DNA of 64,000 nt from Novosphingobium sp. JCM 18896. Its GTDB lineage: Bacteria; Pseudomonadota; Alphaproteobacteria; Sphingomonadales; Sphingomonadaceae. A model generated the notes under the pieces. That model did not search any database, was not told where the DNA came from, and saw nothing but the letters and a program-made list of their open reading frames with translations. This document shows positions 18,123 to 26,624 of the stretch, piece by piece. The stretch spans positions 682,001-746,000 of the forward strand of contig NZ_JAPCZF010000002.1 in assembly GCF_025938095.1 (NCBI RefSeq), in the 5' to 3' direction. Numbering within the stretch: position 1 is the first letter of the stretch; each line of letters begins with the position of its first letter. A program made the translations under genes and the position numbers.

Positions 18123-20519
18123 TTATTCGCCGTCGGTGCTCGGCTCCGAGGACGAAGCCTTCTTCGCCGCCGGCTTGCGACCGGCGCGCGCGGTGGGGTT
18201 GGCCACCTTAGCCGGCGCCTTCTTCTTGACCAGCTTCGGCGGTGCCGGGGTCAGTTCGAAGCTCAGCGCGTCGTCCTTGACCGAGACGTGGACCTCGCCG
18301 CCGTGGGCGAGCTTACCGAACAGCAGTTCCTCGGCGAGCGGCTGCTTGACCTTGTCCTGGATCAGGCGGGCCATCGGACGCGCGCCGTAGAGCTTGTCGT
18401 AGCCGCGCTCGCCCAGCCAGGCGCGCGCGTCGCCGTCGAACTGGATGTGGACGTTCTGTTCGGCCAGCTGCAGTTCGAGCTGGAGGATGAACTTGTCCAC
18501 GACCCGGCTGATGACCTCGGTCGGCAGATAGGAGAAGGGCACGATCGCATCGAGGCGGTTGCGGAATTCGGGGGTGAACATCCGCTTCACCGCTTCGTCG
18601 CCGGCGTCTTCCTTCGAGACGTCGCCGAAGCCGATGCCCTGCTTGGCCATGTCCGAGGCGCCCGCATTGGTCGTCATGATCAGCACGACGTTGCGGAAGT
18701 CGACGGTCTTGCCGTGGTGGTCGGTCAGGCGACCGTTGTCCATCACCTGGAGCAGGATGTTGTAGAGGTCCGGGTGCGCCTTCTCAATCTCGTCGAGCAG
18801 CAGGACCGAATGCGGCTGCTGGTCGACCGCGTCGGTCAGGAGGCCGCCCTGGTCGAAGCCGACATAACCCGGAGGCGCGCCGATCAGGCGGCTGACCGAA
18901 TGGCGCTCCATATATTCGGACATGTCGAAGCGCTGCATCGGAATGCCCATGATCGCGGCGAGCTGCTTGGCCACCTCGGTCTTGCCGACGCCGGTCGGGC
19001 CCGAGAACAGGAACGAGCCGATCGGCTTGTCGGGATCGCGCAGGCCCGCGCGGCTCAGCTTCATCGCGATCGAGAGCTTCTCGACCGCCTTGTCCTGGCC
19101 GAAGACCACGCGCTTCAGGTCACGCTCGAGATGTTCGAGCACCTTCTTGTCGTCGCTCGACACCGACTTGGGCGGGATGCGCGCCATCGTCGCGATCACG
19201 GCCTCGATCTCGCGCGCGGTGATCGTCTTCTTGCGCTTGTTCGGCGGCACCAGCATCTGCATCGCGCCGACCTCGTCGATCACGTCGATCGCCTTGTCGG
19301 GCAGCTTGCGGTCGTTGATGTAGCGCGCCGACAGCTCGACCGCGGTCTTGATCGCGTCGGGCGTGTACTTGACCTTGTGGTGGTCCTCGAAGGCCGTGCG
19401 CAGACCCTTGAGGATCTTGATCGTGTCCTCGATCGTCGGTTCGTTCACGTCGATCTTCTGGAACCGGCGCAGCAGCGCGCGGTCCTTCTCGAAGTGGTTG
19501 CGGAACTCCTTGTAGGTGGTCGAGCCGATGCAGCGGATCGTGCCGCTGGACAGCGCCGGCTTGAGCAGGTTCGACGCGTCCATCGCGCCGCCGCTGGTTG
19601 CGCCGGCGCCGATCACCGTGTGGATCTCATCGATGAACAGCACGGCCTCGGGCATCTTCTCGAGTTCGGAGACCACCTGCTTGAGGCGTTCCTCGAAGTC
19701 GCCGCGATAGCGCGTGCCCGCCAGCAGCGAGCCCATGTCGAGCGAATAGATCACCGCGTCGGTCAGCACCTCGGGCACTTCGCCCTCGACGATCTTGCGC
19801 GCCAGGCCCTCGGCGATGGCGGTCTTGCCGACGCCGGGATCGCCGACATAGAGCGGGTTGTTCTTCGAGCGGCGGCAGAGGATCTGGATCGTGCGGTCGA
19901 CCTCGGGGCCGCGGCCGATCAGCGGGTCGATCTTGCCGGTCAGCGCCTTCTCGTTGAGGTTGACGCAGAACTGGTCGAGCGCCGAATCCTTCTTGGTGGC
20001 CTTTGCCTCGTTCTTTTCCTCGGCCTGCGGGGTCTCGCTCTCGCTGTTGCCCTTGGGCGTGCGATCCTCGATGCGGCGGCCGCCCTTGCCGATGCCGTGG
20101 CTGATGAAGCTCACCGCGTCGAGCCGGCTCATGTCCTGCTGCTGGAGAAAGTAGACCGCGTAGCTGTCACGCTCGGAGAACAGCGCGACGAGCACGTTGG
20201 CGCCGGTCACCGTGTCCTTGCCCGAGGACTGGACGTGGAGGATGGCGCGCTGGATCACGCGCTGGAAGCCCGCGGTGGGGGCGGGGTCGCCCTTGTCCTG
20301 CGTCTTCAGCGACTGGTATTCCTGGTCGAGGTACTGCCGCACCACGTCGCCGAGATCGCCGAGATCGACGCCGCAGGCTTCCATGACCTGCGCCGCATCG
20401 GGATCGTCGATCAGCGCGAGGAGCAGATGCTCGAGCGTCGCATATTCGTGGCTGCGCTCGGAGGCCTGGGCCAACGCCGAATGCAGCGTCTTTTCGAGGT
20501 TCTGGGCGAAACTGGGCAT
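18123..20519 (-). CDS. clpA: ATP-dependent Clp protease ATPase subunit ClpA
   Basis: This AAA+ unfoldase, about 798 residues, feeds substrates to ClpP. The N-terminal Clp repeat domain opens MPSFAQNLEKTLHSALAQAS. The first ATPase module has GDPGVGKTAIAEG with LFIDEIHT, and the second has GPTGVGKTEVAKQ with LLLDEIEKAH. An IGFG loop (QGIGFGD) contacts ClpP. ATG 20519 is chosen because the 16 codons before it have no family similarity. A Lys/Ala/Pro-rich tail follows the last domain. No clpS gene lies next to it in this window. Confidence 0.96.
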   Translation of the reverse strand: MPSFAQNLEKTLHSALAQASERSHEYATLEHLLLALIDDPDAAQVMEACGVDLGDLGDVVRQYLDQEYQSLKTQDKGDPAPTAGFQRVIQRAILHVQSSGKDTVTGANVLVALFSERDSYAVYFLQQQDMSRLDAVSFISHGIGKGGRRIEDRTPKGNSESETPQAEEKNEAKATKKDSALDQFCVNLNEKALTGKIDPLIGRGPEVDRTIQILCRRSKNNPLYVGDPGVGKTAIAEGLARKIVEGEVPEVLTDAVIYSLDMGSLLAGTRYRGDFEERLKQVVSELEKMPEAVLFIDEIHTVIGAGATSGGAMDASNLLKPALSSGTIRCIGSTTYKEFRNHFEKDRALLRRFQKIDVNEPTIEDTIKILKGLRTAFEDHHKVKYTPDAIKTAVELSARYINDRKLPDKAIDVIDEVGAMQMLVPPNKRKKTITAREIEAVIATMARIPPKSVSSDDKKVLEHLERDLKRVVFGQDKAVEKLSIAMKLSRAGLRDPDKPIGSFLFSGPTGVGKTEVAKQLAAIMGIPMQRFDMSEYMERHSVSRLIGAPPGYVGFDQGGLLTDAVDQQPHSVLLLDEIEKAHPDLYNILLQVMDNGRLTDHHGKTVDFRNVVLIMTTNAGASDMAKQGIGFGDVSKEDAGDEAVKRMFTPEFRNRLDAIVPFSYLPTEVISRVVDKFILQLELQLAEQNVHIQFDGDARAWLGERGYDKLYGARPMARLIQDKVKQPLAEELLFGKLAHGGEVHVSVKDDALSFELTPAPPKLVKKKAPAKVANPTARAGRKPAAKKASSSEPSTDGE

Positions 20520-20643
20520 TATCGGTCTTTCGCTGAGGAGAGAGAGTCTCCGATGGGTCGGAAACATGAAGATAGATGGTTAACGAATCCCATATGGGAA
20601 GCATCAGGGCCATTGCGAAGGCCACGCGAAAGAGCGGGCCGCG

Positions 20644-20853
20644 TCATGGTACCTTGGGCTTGAAGAAGGCGTCGGCGGCAAGCCGGTGCGCGGCGGCGCG
20701 GTCCTTGTGGGCGGTGACGCGGGCGATCTCCGCCTCGAGCAATTCGACGCGTAAGTCGAGCTCCTCCTGCGAATAGCTGTCGAGGCTCTCGCCGGCGAGT
20801 CGGCTGGCGGAGTCTCCGCGTGGCCGTGGTCGATCGTCGTCGTCCATTACCAT
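20644..20853 (-). CDS. DUF1192 family small protein
   Basis: The 69-residue acidic protein contains the alphaproteobacterial DUF1192 core, LDSYSQEELDLRVELLEAEI followed by ARVTAHKDRAAAHRLAADAFF, predicted to be a helical hairpin. Function is unknown. The start could be ATG 20853 or ATG 20847. It is divergent from the oxidoreductase gene and has 124 bp before clpA. Confidence 0.8.
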   Translation of the reverse strand: MVMDDDDRPRPRGDSASRLAGESLDSYSQEELDLRVELLEAEIARVTAHKDRAAAHRLAADAFFKPKVP

Positions 20854-20936
20854 CGAAACATCGGACGCTCTTGGCTTGCTGTCAACCGGCACCATGGCTT
20901 AGGAATGCCAAAGGAATTCCGCTGGAAAGGGGCTCG

Positions 20937-21941
20937 ATGCCGGCAAGCGTTCCGCAGACCATGATCGCGATAGGTTTCGACGCGCCCGGCGGACCCGAAG
21001 TGCTTCGGCCGCAAAGCCTGCCCGTGCCCACGCCAGGGCCCGGCGAAGTCCTGATCAAGGTGGCCTTTGCGGGGGTCAATCGGCCCGACGTGGTCCAGCG
21101 CCTGGGCAATTACCCGGCGCCGCCCGGCGCCTCGCCGATTCCCGGGCTCGAGATTTCGGGGCAGGTCGCCGCGCTGGGCGAGGGGGTGGTCGAACTGATC
21201 CCCGGCCAGCAGGTCTGCGCGCTGGTCGCCGGCGGCGGCTATGCCGAATATTGCCTGGCGCGTGCCGACCACTGCCTCGCCGTGCCCGAGGCGCTGTCGA
21301 TGGCCGAGGCGGCGGCGCTGCCCGAGACTCTGTTCACCGTCTGGCACAACGTGTTCGAGCGCGGCTGGGCGATGGAGGGCGAAACGATCCTCGTCCACGG
21401 CGGCACTTCCGGCATCGGCACGATGGCAATCCTGCTCGGCAAGCTGTTCGACCTGACCGTGATCGTCACCTGCGGCGGGCCCGAGAAATGTGCGCAGGCG
21501 ATGGCGATCGGCGCGGCCCATGCGATCGACTACAAGGCCCAGGACTTCGTCGAGGAAGTGCGGCGGATCACCGATGGCCGCGGCGTCCAGCTCGTGCTCG
21601 ACATGGTCGCGGGCGACTATGTGGCGCGCAATCTCAAGTGCCTGGCCGAAGACGGCCGTCACGTCACGATCGCGGTGCAGGGCGGGGTGAAGGCCGAGGT
21701 CAACATGGCCGTGGTCATGAGCCGGCGCTACACCCTGACCGGCTCGACCCTCCGCCCGCGCTCGGCCGAGTTCAAGGCGCTGCTCGCGCAGGAGATCGTG
21801 CGCAACGTCTGGCCCTTCGTCGAACTCGGCCAGCTCCGCCCGGTGATGGACCGGACCTTCCCCCTGGCCGATGCCGCCGCCGCGCACGCGCATATGGAGG
21901 CGGGCGCGCATGTCGGGAAGATCGTGCTGGAGGTGGGGTGA
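20937..21941 (+). CDS. NAD(P)H-quinone oxidoreductase (zeta-crystallin/PIG3-like)
   Basis: The 334-residue medium-chain reductase lacks the zinc-binding residues of alcohol dehydrogenases. The GroES-like half contains GVNRPDVVQRLGNYPAPPGA, typical of the PIG3 quinone-reductase branch. The Rossmann half has ILVHGGTSGIGTMAI for NADPH. ATG 20937 follows GGAAAGG and avoids a 39-residue unconserved extension. It stands alone. Confidence 0.9.
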   Translation: MPASVPQTMIAIGFDAPGGPEVLRPQSLPVPTPGPGEVLIKVAFAGVNRPDVVQRLGNYPAPPGASPIPGLEISGQVAALGEGVVELIPGQQVCALVAGGGYAEYCLARADHCLAVPEALSMAEAAALPETLFTVWHNVFERGWAMEGETILVHGGTSGIGTMAILLGKLFDLTVIVTCGGPEKCAQAMAIGAAHAIDYKAQDFVEEVRRITDGRGVQLVLDMVAGDYVARNLKCLAEDGRHVTIAVQGGVKAEVNMAVVMSRRYTLTGSTLRPRSAEFKALLAQEIVRNVWPFVELGQLRPVMDRTFPLADAAAAHAHMEAGAHVGKIVLEVG

Positions 21942-21974
21942 TTCACCGCCGCTGCCGGGTGAGCGGAGAGCATC

Positions 21975-22005
21975 GGTGATGGGCCCCCGCCTTCGCGGGG
22001 GTGAC
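21975..22005. repeat. Solo right unit, GTCATCCCCGCGAAGG family
   Basis: The unit reads GGTGATGGGCCCCCGCC then TTCGCGGGGGTGAC, the right-hand orientation. It lies 40 bp before the left arm of the GIY-YIG cassette. Confidence 0.75.
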
Positions 22006-22045
22006 AAAGAGGGGGGTAGTTTGAAAGACGCTCTCGCCCAAATTT

Positions 22046-22436
22046 CCGTCATCCCCGCGCAGGCGGGGATCCATCTCCCGAGCTGACCCGATGCGCGGCG
22101 GCTGGGTCTATATCCTGACCAACCGCAAGTACGGCGCGCTCTACACCGGCGTCACCTCGGACATCGCCGCCAGGATGGTCCAGCATCGCGAAGGCAAGGG
22201 CAGCGCGTTCTGCGAGGAACACGGGATCACGAAGCTGGTCTACGCCGAGCCCTACGATTCCATCGAGGACGCGATCGTGCGCGAGAAGGCGGTCAAGAAG
22301 TGGCGCCGTGACTGGAAGATCGCGGCGATCGAGCGCGCCAATCCCGAGTGGGACGACCTGTGGTTCGTGATCAACTGCTGATGCGGTTCTGGTCGAGAGG
22401 GCAGGAGATGGATCCCCGCCTTCGCGGGGATGACGG
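22046..22436. mobile_element. Candidate GIY-YIG cassette with 33-bp inverted arms
   Basis: The left arm 22046-22078 and the right arm 22404-22436 are inverted copies matching at 32 of 33 positions. Between them lies only the GIY-YIG gene: 12 bp from the left arm to its ATG and 22 bp from its stop to the right arm. The same arms bound the short non-coding repeats at 14384, 17936, 26049 and 29367. The structure therefore looks like a small transposon-like unit whose internal deletion gives the short repeats. No target duplication is obvious. Mobility is inference. Confidence 0.5.
22091..22381 (+). CDS. GIY-YIG nuclease family protein
   Basis: The 96-residue single-domain GIY-YIG protein is of the UPF0213/YhbQ type. 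The expected catalytic residues can be placed: Tyr7 in WVYILTN, Tyr18 in LYTGVT, Arg28 in AARMVQHR, Glu65 in REKAVKKW and Asn84 in ERANPEW. All are intact, so an active Mg-dependent nuclease is likely. There is no separate DNA-binding domain. It is enclosed by inverted palindromic repeat arms, which is the main clue to its role. Function in repeat spread is inference; the family as a whole is poorly understood. Confidence 0.9.
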   Translation: MRGGWVYILTNRKYGALYTGVTSDIAARMVQHREGKGSAFCEEHGITKLVYAEPYDSIEDAIVREKAVKKWRRDWKIAAIERANPEWDDLWFVINC

Positions 22437-22468
22437 GGTTTTGGGTTGGAAGGTCTCCTGTTCCTTCA

Positions 22469-22501
22469 CCGTCATCCCCGCGAAGGCGGGGATCCATCTC
22501 C
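22469..22501. repeat. Solo left unit, GTCATCCCCGCGAAGG family
   Basis: A left-orientation unit (ACCGTCATCCCCGCGAAGG onward) lies 32 bp after the right arm of the GIY-YIG cassette. With the solo right unit at 21975 the order is right, left, gene, right, left. Confidence 0.8.
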
Positions 22502-22603
22502 GATGCTCGATGCAGCAACCGCGGCGCGATCTATCAGCCCTGCTTGCCATTACCCGCCAATTTCCGCGAAGACCGCCGCAGCATTCGCGCGTAGCATCGC
22601 CCC

Positions 22604-23218
22604 ATGGAAACCCTGATCCTCCACGAAGACCCGTGCAGCGGCAATTGCTACAAGATCCGGCTGACCGCGGCGCTGCTCGGGCTGCCGCTCGAACGGCGGT
22701 TCTATGACATCACCAAGGGTGAGACGCGGACGCCGCAGTTCCTGCGCGAGGTCAATGCCAATGGGCGGATTCCCGTGCTGCAGGTGGGGGAGCGCTTCCT
22801 GCCCGAGAGCAATGCCGCCTGCTGGTACCTGGCCGACGGCACCGCGCTGATTCCCGAAGACCGCTTCGACCGCGCCGACATGCTGCGCTGGATGTTCTTC
22901 GAGCAGTACAACCACGAACCCAACGTCGCGACCCTGCGCTTCTGGTTGAGCCTGATCGGCGAGGCGAACCTGACCGAGGCGCAGCGCGGCCAGATCGCGG
23001 GCAAGCGCGCGGCGGGCGAGGCGGCGCTCGCGCTGATGGACCAGCACCTCGCGCAGCGCGGCTGGTTCGCGGGCGAGGGGCCGTCGCTCGCCGACATCGC
23101 GCTTTATGCCTATACCCATGTCAGTGAGGCCGGCGGTTTCCGGCTGGCCGACTATTCGGCGGTCCAAGCCTGGCTCGCGCGCGTCGCGGCTCTGCCCGGC
23201 TACGTGGCGATGGATTGA
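22604..23218 (+). CDS. Glutathione S-transferase family protein
   Basis: The 204-residue protein has an N-terminal thioredoxin-like domain (METLILHEDPCSGNCYKIRL) with the glutathione-binding IPVL and ESNAACWYLA segments, then an all-helical C-terminal domain (GPSLADIALYAY). It would conjugate or reduce with glutathione; the substrate is unknown. It is monocistronic, with a hairpin terminator about 90 bp downstream. Confidence 0.9.
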   Translation: METLILHEDPCSGNCYKIRLTAALLGLPLERRFYDITKGETRTPQFLREVNANGRIPVLQVGERFLPESNAACWYLADGTALIPEDRFDRADMLRWMFFEQYNHEPNVATLRFWLSLIGEANLTEAQRGQIAGKRAAGEAALALMDQHLAQRGWFAGEGPSLADIALYAYTHVSEAGGFRLADYSAVQAWLARVAALPGYVAMD

Positions 23219-23306
23219 AACGCCGAAGCAATTCGGCCGATCGACTGGCCTAGTGCCGCGTTTTACTTGCCGAACCCGGCGATTGCGCCTAAATGGTTCA
23301 TGGTAC

Positions 23307-23340
23307 GGCCGCTCCGCAAGGGGCGGCCCTTATTGTTTTC
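23307..23340 (+). terminator. Hairpin with T-rich tail between gst and trcR
   Basis: Stem 23307-23315 pairs with 23320-23328 (9 bp, one G-T pair) around loop GCAA, then CTTATTGTTTTC. It can end gst transcription. It lies only 60 bp before the trcR start, so it could also act in the trcR leader. Confidence 0.65.
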
Positions 23341-23388
23341 AGCTTGCAGGGCGCCCTGTTTCCAAGAGGCGCCTTCGGGAGAATCACC

Positions 23389-24090
23389 GTGACCCAGCCC
23401 ACTCCGTTGATGCCGCACGCGACCGCGTCCTGGCTCGTCGACACCACGGCGCTGACCTTCGAACAGATCGCCGAATTCTGCGGCCTGCACATCCTCGAAG
23501 TCCAGGCGATGGCCGACGACCTCGCCTCGAGCAAGTACACGGGCCGCGATCCCGTGCGCGCGGGCGAGCTGACCATGGCCGAGATCGAGAAGGGTCAGGC
23601 CGATCCCAACTATGCGCTCAAGATGCAGAAGGCGCCGGTCACGGTCAGCCGCACCAAGGGCCCACGCTATACCCCCGTGTCGAAGCGTCAGGACAAGCCC
23701 GACGGCATCGCCTGGATCCTGCGCCACCACCCCGAGATCTCGGACGCGCAGGTCGGCAAGTTGATCGGCACGACGCGCAACACGATCGCGGCGATTCGCG
23801 ACCGTTCGCACTGGAACATCGCCAACATCCAGCCGAAGGACCCGGTGACCCTGGGCCTGTGCTCGCAGCGCGAGCTCGACGCGCTGGTCGCCAAGGCCGC
23901 CAAGAAGGCCGGCATCGTCGACGACGGCAGCGAGGACATCCGCCTGGGCGACGATCGCGAGGCGCTGATCGAGGAACTGCGCGCCGAGCGCGAGGCCGCC
24001 CACAAGGCTGCCGGCGAGGCCGCCCAGGAAGCCGAAGCCGCCGCCTGGCTCGAAGCCAAGCGCGCCGCGGAAGCCGCCGGCGAGGCCTGA
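23389..24090 (+). CDS. trcR: DUF1013 protein, TrcR-type cell-cycle transcriptional regulator
   Basis: The 233-residue protein matches the DUF1013 family, described in alphaproteobacteria as the cell-cycle regulator TrcR. Conserved blocks are LMPHATASWLVD, FCGLHILEVQAMADD, a helix-turn-helix-like stretch ISDAQVGKLIGTTRNTI, and CSQRELDALVAKA. The C-terminus is a charged Ala/Glu helix. GTG 23389 is chosen because GGGAGA lies 6 bp upstream and MTQP is the usual opening; ATG 23410 is an alternative. It is monocistronic. Confidence 0.85.
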   Translation: MTQPTPLMPHATASWLVDTTALTFEQIAEFCGLHILEVQAMADDLASSKYTGRDPVRAGELTMAEIEKGQADPNYALKMQKAPVTVSRTKGPRYTPVSKRQDKPDGIAWILRHHPEISDAQVGKLIGTTRNTIAAIRDRSHWNIANIQPKDPVTLGLCSQRELDALVAKAAKKAGIVDDGSEDIRLGDDREALIEELRAEREAAHKAAGEAAQEAEAAAWLEAKRAAEAAGEA

Positions 24091-24102
24091 GGTTCGCTTA
24101 CT

Positions 24103-24248
24103 CATCCTCCCCGCTCGCGGGGAGGTGGCAGCGCGAAGCGCTGACGGAGGGGGTTTTCCGATCACGCTACGGCCGGCTACGTCGCAGCAGGCCGATAACC
24201 CCCTCACCACCCTTCGGGTGGTCCCCCCTCCCCGTTCCGGGGAGGATG
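24103..24248. repeat. MITE-like inverted element, CATCCTCCCCG family
   Basis: It begins CATCCTCCCCGCTCGCGGGG and ends GTTCCGGGGAGGATG, with an internal hairpin ACCACCCTTCGGGTGGT. This is the second full-length copy of the element at 16696-16851; the ends are conserved but the interior differs. It lies between trcR and the acyl-CoA ligase gene. Confidence 0.8.
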
Positions 24249-24320
24249 GCTCTTCCTCACTGACACAGGTGTAAACAACGCCCCTTGCCCTTCGTGCGGC
24301 AAGCGTACACACTCGCCGCC

Positions 24321-26009
24321 ATGACAAACGGGAGCGGGACGGAAATCTGGCGGACGCGCTATGCGCATCCGTGCGCCTGGGATCAGCAGTTCCCGCCTCT
24401 GGCGATGACCGAGCTCTTCGCTCGCGCCACGGCGGAGAAGGGCGATGCCCCGCTGGTCGACTTCTTCGGCCGCCTCTATTCGTACAAGACCCTGATGGCC
24501 GAGGCGCGCTGCTTCGCCGCCGGGCTCCAGGCGATGGGCGTGGCCAAGGGCGATCGCGTGGGCCTCTACCTGCCCAACGTGCCCGTCTACATCCCCGCCT
24601 ATTTCGGCGCGATGATGGCCGGCGCCACCGTGGTCAACTTCTCGCCGCTCTACACCGCGCACGAGCTCGAGGCGCAGGTCGAGGATTCGGGGACGAAAAT
24701 CATCGTCACGCTCGACGTGCCGGCGCTCCAGCCGACCGCGCTCGAAGTGCTGCGCAGTTCCTCGCTCGAAAAGCTGATCATCGCGCGGCTCGAGCACATG
24801 CTGCCTTTCGTCCAGTCGATCGGCATCCGCCTGTTCCGCCGCAGCGACATCATGCCGATCCCGCAACAGGCCGACGTGGTCGAGTGGCGCCACGCGCTGG
24901 TCGACAAGACGCCCGAACCCGTGGCGATCGATCCGCTGACCGATCTCGCGCTGCTCCAGTACACGGGTGGAACCACGGGCACGCCCAAGGGGGCGATGCT
25001 CACGCACCAGAACCTCTCGGCCAATGCCCGACAGGTCGTGGCGATCGACCCGCACCGCGGCGAGCGCGACATGATCGTCGGCGTGCTGCCGTTCTTCCAC
25101 GTCTTCGCCAACGCCTGCGTGCTCAACCGCACGATCCACGACGGCGGCTGCATCGCCATGTTGCCGCGCTTCCAGGCGGGCCAGGCGCTCAAGACCCTGG
25201 CGCGCGCGCAGGCCACGGCCATGCCCGGCGTGCCGACGATGTACCAGGCGCTGCTCGACCATCCCGATCTCAAGAAGACCGACTTTTCGAGCCTGCGTGT
25301 CTGCGTCTCGGGCGGGGCGCCCTTGCCGGCACCGCTCAAGAAGCAGTTCGAGGAGGCGACCGGCGCCAGGCTGATCGAGGGTTACGGGCTGACCGAGACC
25401 TCGGGCGTCGCTACGGCTAACCCCTATGAGGATGTCGAGCGCCCGGGCACGATCGGCCATCCGCTGCCCGGCACGCGGCTGGCGCTGCTCGACAAGGAGG
25501 ATCCTACGCGCTGGGCGCCGCCGGGCGAGCCCGGCGAACTCGCGGTGCTCGGCCCGCAGGTGATGCTCGGCTACTGGAACCGGCCCGAGGCGGCGGCTTC
25601 GGCTTTCGCCGACATCGGCGGCGAGCGCTGGCTGCGCACGGGTGACATCGCGGTGATCGAGCCCGACGGCTTCACGCGCATCGTCGACCGCTCGAAAGAC
25701 ATGATCGCGGTCGGCGGCTTCAAGGTCTTCCCCAGCCAGCTCGAGGCGGTGATCCTGCAGAACCCGGCGATCAAGGAGGCGCTGGTGATCGGCGTCGCCG
25801 ATTCCTACCGCGGCGAGGTGCCGCGCGCTTTCGTAACCCTGCAGGACGAGGCGGAGGAGGGCGCCGATGCGCTCAAGAGCTGGGTCAACGACCGGCTCGG
25901 CAAGCACGAAAGAGTCGACGCCGTGGTGATCCGCGGCAGCCTGCCCAAGACGATGGTCGGCAAGCTCGACCGCAAGGCCCTGCGCGAGGAAGTCGCGGCA
26001 GAGGGGTGA
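24321..26009 (+). CDS. Long-chain acyl-CoA ligase (FadD-like)
   Basis: This 562-residue AMP-forming enzyme activates a fatty or dicarboxylic acid to its CoA ester. The phosphate loop is YTGGTTGTPKGAM, the adenylation motif is GYGLTETSG, and the hinge and C-terminal lysine motifs are DRSKDMIAVGGFKVFPSQ and LPKTMVGKLDRKALR. It resembles FadD and the PimA dicarboxylate-CoA ligases; the chain-length preference cannot be told. ATG 24321 gives the usual N-terminus (MTNGSGTEIW). Confidence 0.92.
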   Translation: MTNGSGTEIWRTRYAHPCAWDQQFPPLAMTELFARATAEKGDAPLVDFFGRLYSYKTLMAEARCFAAGLQAMGVAKGDRVGLYLPNVPVYIPAYFGAMMAGATVVNFSPLYTAHELEAQVEDSGTKIIVTLDVPALQPTALEVLRSSSLEKLIIARLEHMLPFVQSIGIRLFRRSDIMPIPQQADVVEWRHALVDKTPEPVAIDPLTDLALLQYTGGTTGTPKGAMLTHQNLSANARQVVAIDPHRGERDMIVGVLPFFHVFANACVLNRTIHDGGCIAMLPRFQAGQALKTLARAQATAMPGVPTMYQALLDHPDLKKTDFSSLRVCVSGGAPLPAPLKKQFEEATGARLIEGYGLTETSGVATANPYEDVERPGTIGHPLPGTRLALLDKEDPTRWAPPGEPGELAVLGPQVMLGYWNRPEAAASAFADIGGERWLRTGDIAVIEPDGFTRIVDRSKDMIAVGGFKVFPSQLEAVILQNPAIKEALVIGVADSYRGEVPRAFVTLQDEAEEGADALKSWVNDRLGKHERVDAVVIRGSLPKTMVGKLDRKALREEVAAEG

Positions 26010-26048
26010 GGGGGGCGGTCTCGCGCATCTCCCGAAACACAAAATAAC

Positions 26049-26154
26049 CCGTCATCCCCGCGAAGGCGGGGATCCATCACCCCAGCTTTCGCATTGCACC
26101 GCGGTGCCTTCGGGGAGCATCGGAGATGGATCCCCGCCTTCGCGGGGATGACGG
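26049..26154. repeat. Inverted-pair repeat, GTCATCCCCGCGAAGG family
   Basis: The left unit 26049-26078 and right unit 26122-26154 are separated by 43 bp ending GGGGAGCATC. It lies in the convergent space between the acyl-CoA ligase and bactofilin genes. Confidence 0.85.
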
Positions 26155-26201
26155 GTATTTGTTAGCGTGGGTAAGGCCCGGAGCGTCCGCCCCGCCCCCG
26201 A

Positions 26202-26624
26202 TCAATCCTGCGAGGCGGCGAGCACCAGGTGCGTCTCGTGCTCGGGCGCCTTGGCGGCGCGCGGCGAGAGGCGGCCGTCGACCTGGGCGCCCTGTTCGAT
26301 CGTCAGCGCGTCGTAGTGGACGTCGCCCTCGATGCGTGCGGACTTGAGGATCACCAGCTCGCGCGCGGTGATCGTGCCCGTGACCGTGCCGGCGAGCCGC
26401 GCGGTCTCGGCGGTGACGGCGCCGGTGACATGGCTCGATTCGCCCTGGACGAGCGCGGCGCAGGTGATGTCGCCCTCGACCTTGCCGTCGAGATGGAGAT
26501 CGGCCGAGGCGGTGATGTCGCCGCGGATCGTCGTGTCGGCGCCGAGGACGGAGAAGGTCGAACCGTTCATGACGGCGCTACTTGCGGAGGCCGGGCCGAC
26601 CGACCCGGGCTTCTTCGAGAACAT
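26202..26624 (-). CDS. Bactofilin family cytoskeletal protein
   Basis: The 140-residue protein polymerises without nucleotide and scaffolds cell-wall enzymes at defined sites. The DUF583 core is a short beta-helix: STFSVLGADTTIRGDITA, then DLHLDGKVEGDITC, then ILKSARIEGDVHYDALTIEQ. The N-terminal MFSKKPGSVGPASASSAVM is the usual short tail. ATG 26624 lies within the upstream M23 gene (47-bp overlap), so the two are translated from one message. Bactofilin/M23 pairs elsewhere control cell shape, which is the likely role here. Confidence 0.92.
   Translation of the reverse strand: MFSKKPGSVGPASASSAVMNGSTFSVLGADTTIRGDITASADLHLDGKVEGDITCAALVQGESSHVTGAVTAETARLAGTVTGTITARELVILKSARIEGDVHYDALTIEQGAQVDGRLSPRAAKAPEHETHLVLAASQD

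Noticed and set aside
20820..20936. A longer start for the quinone oxidoreductase at 20820
   Set aside because: The added 39 residues have no family similarity and overlap the start of the divergent DUF1192 gene. ATG 20937 has a good ribosome site.
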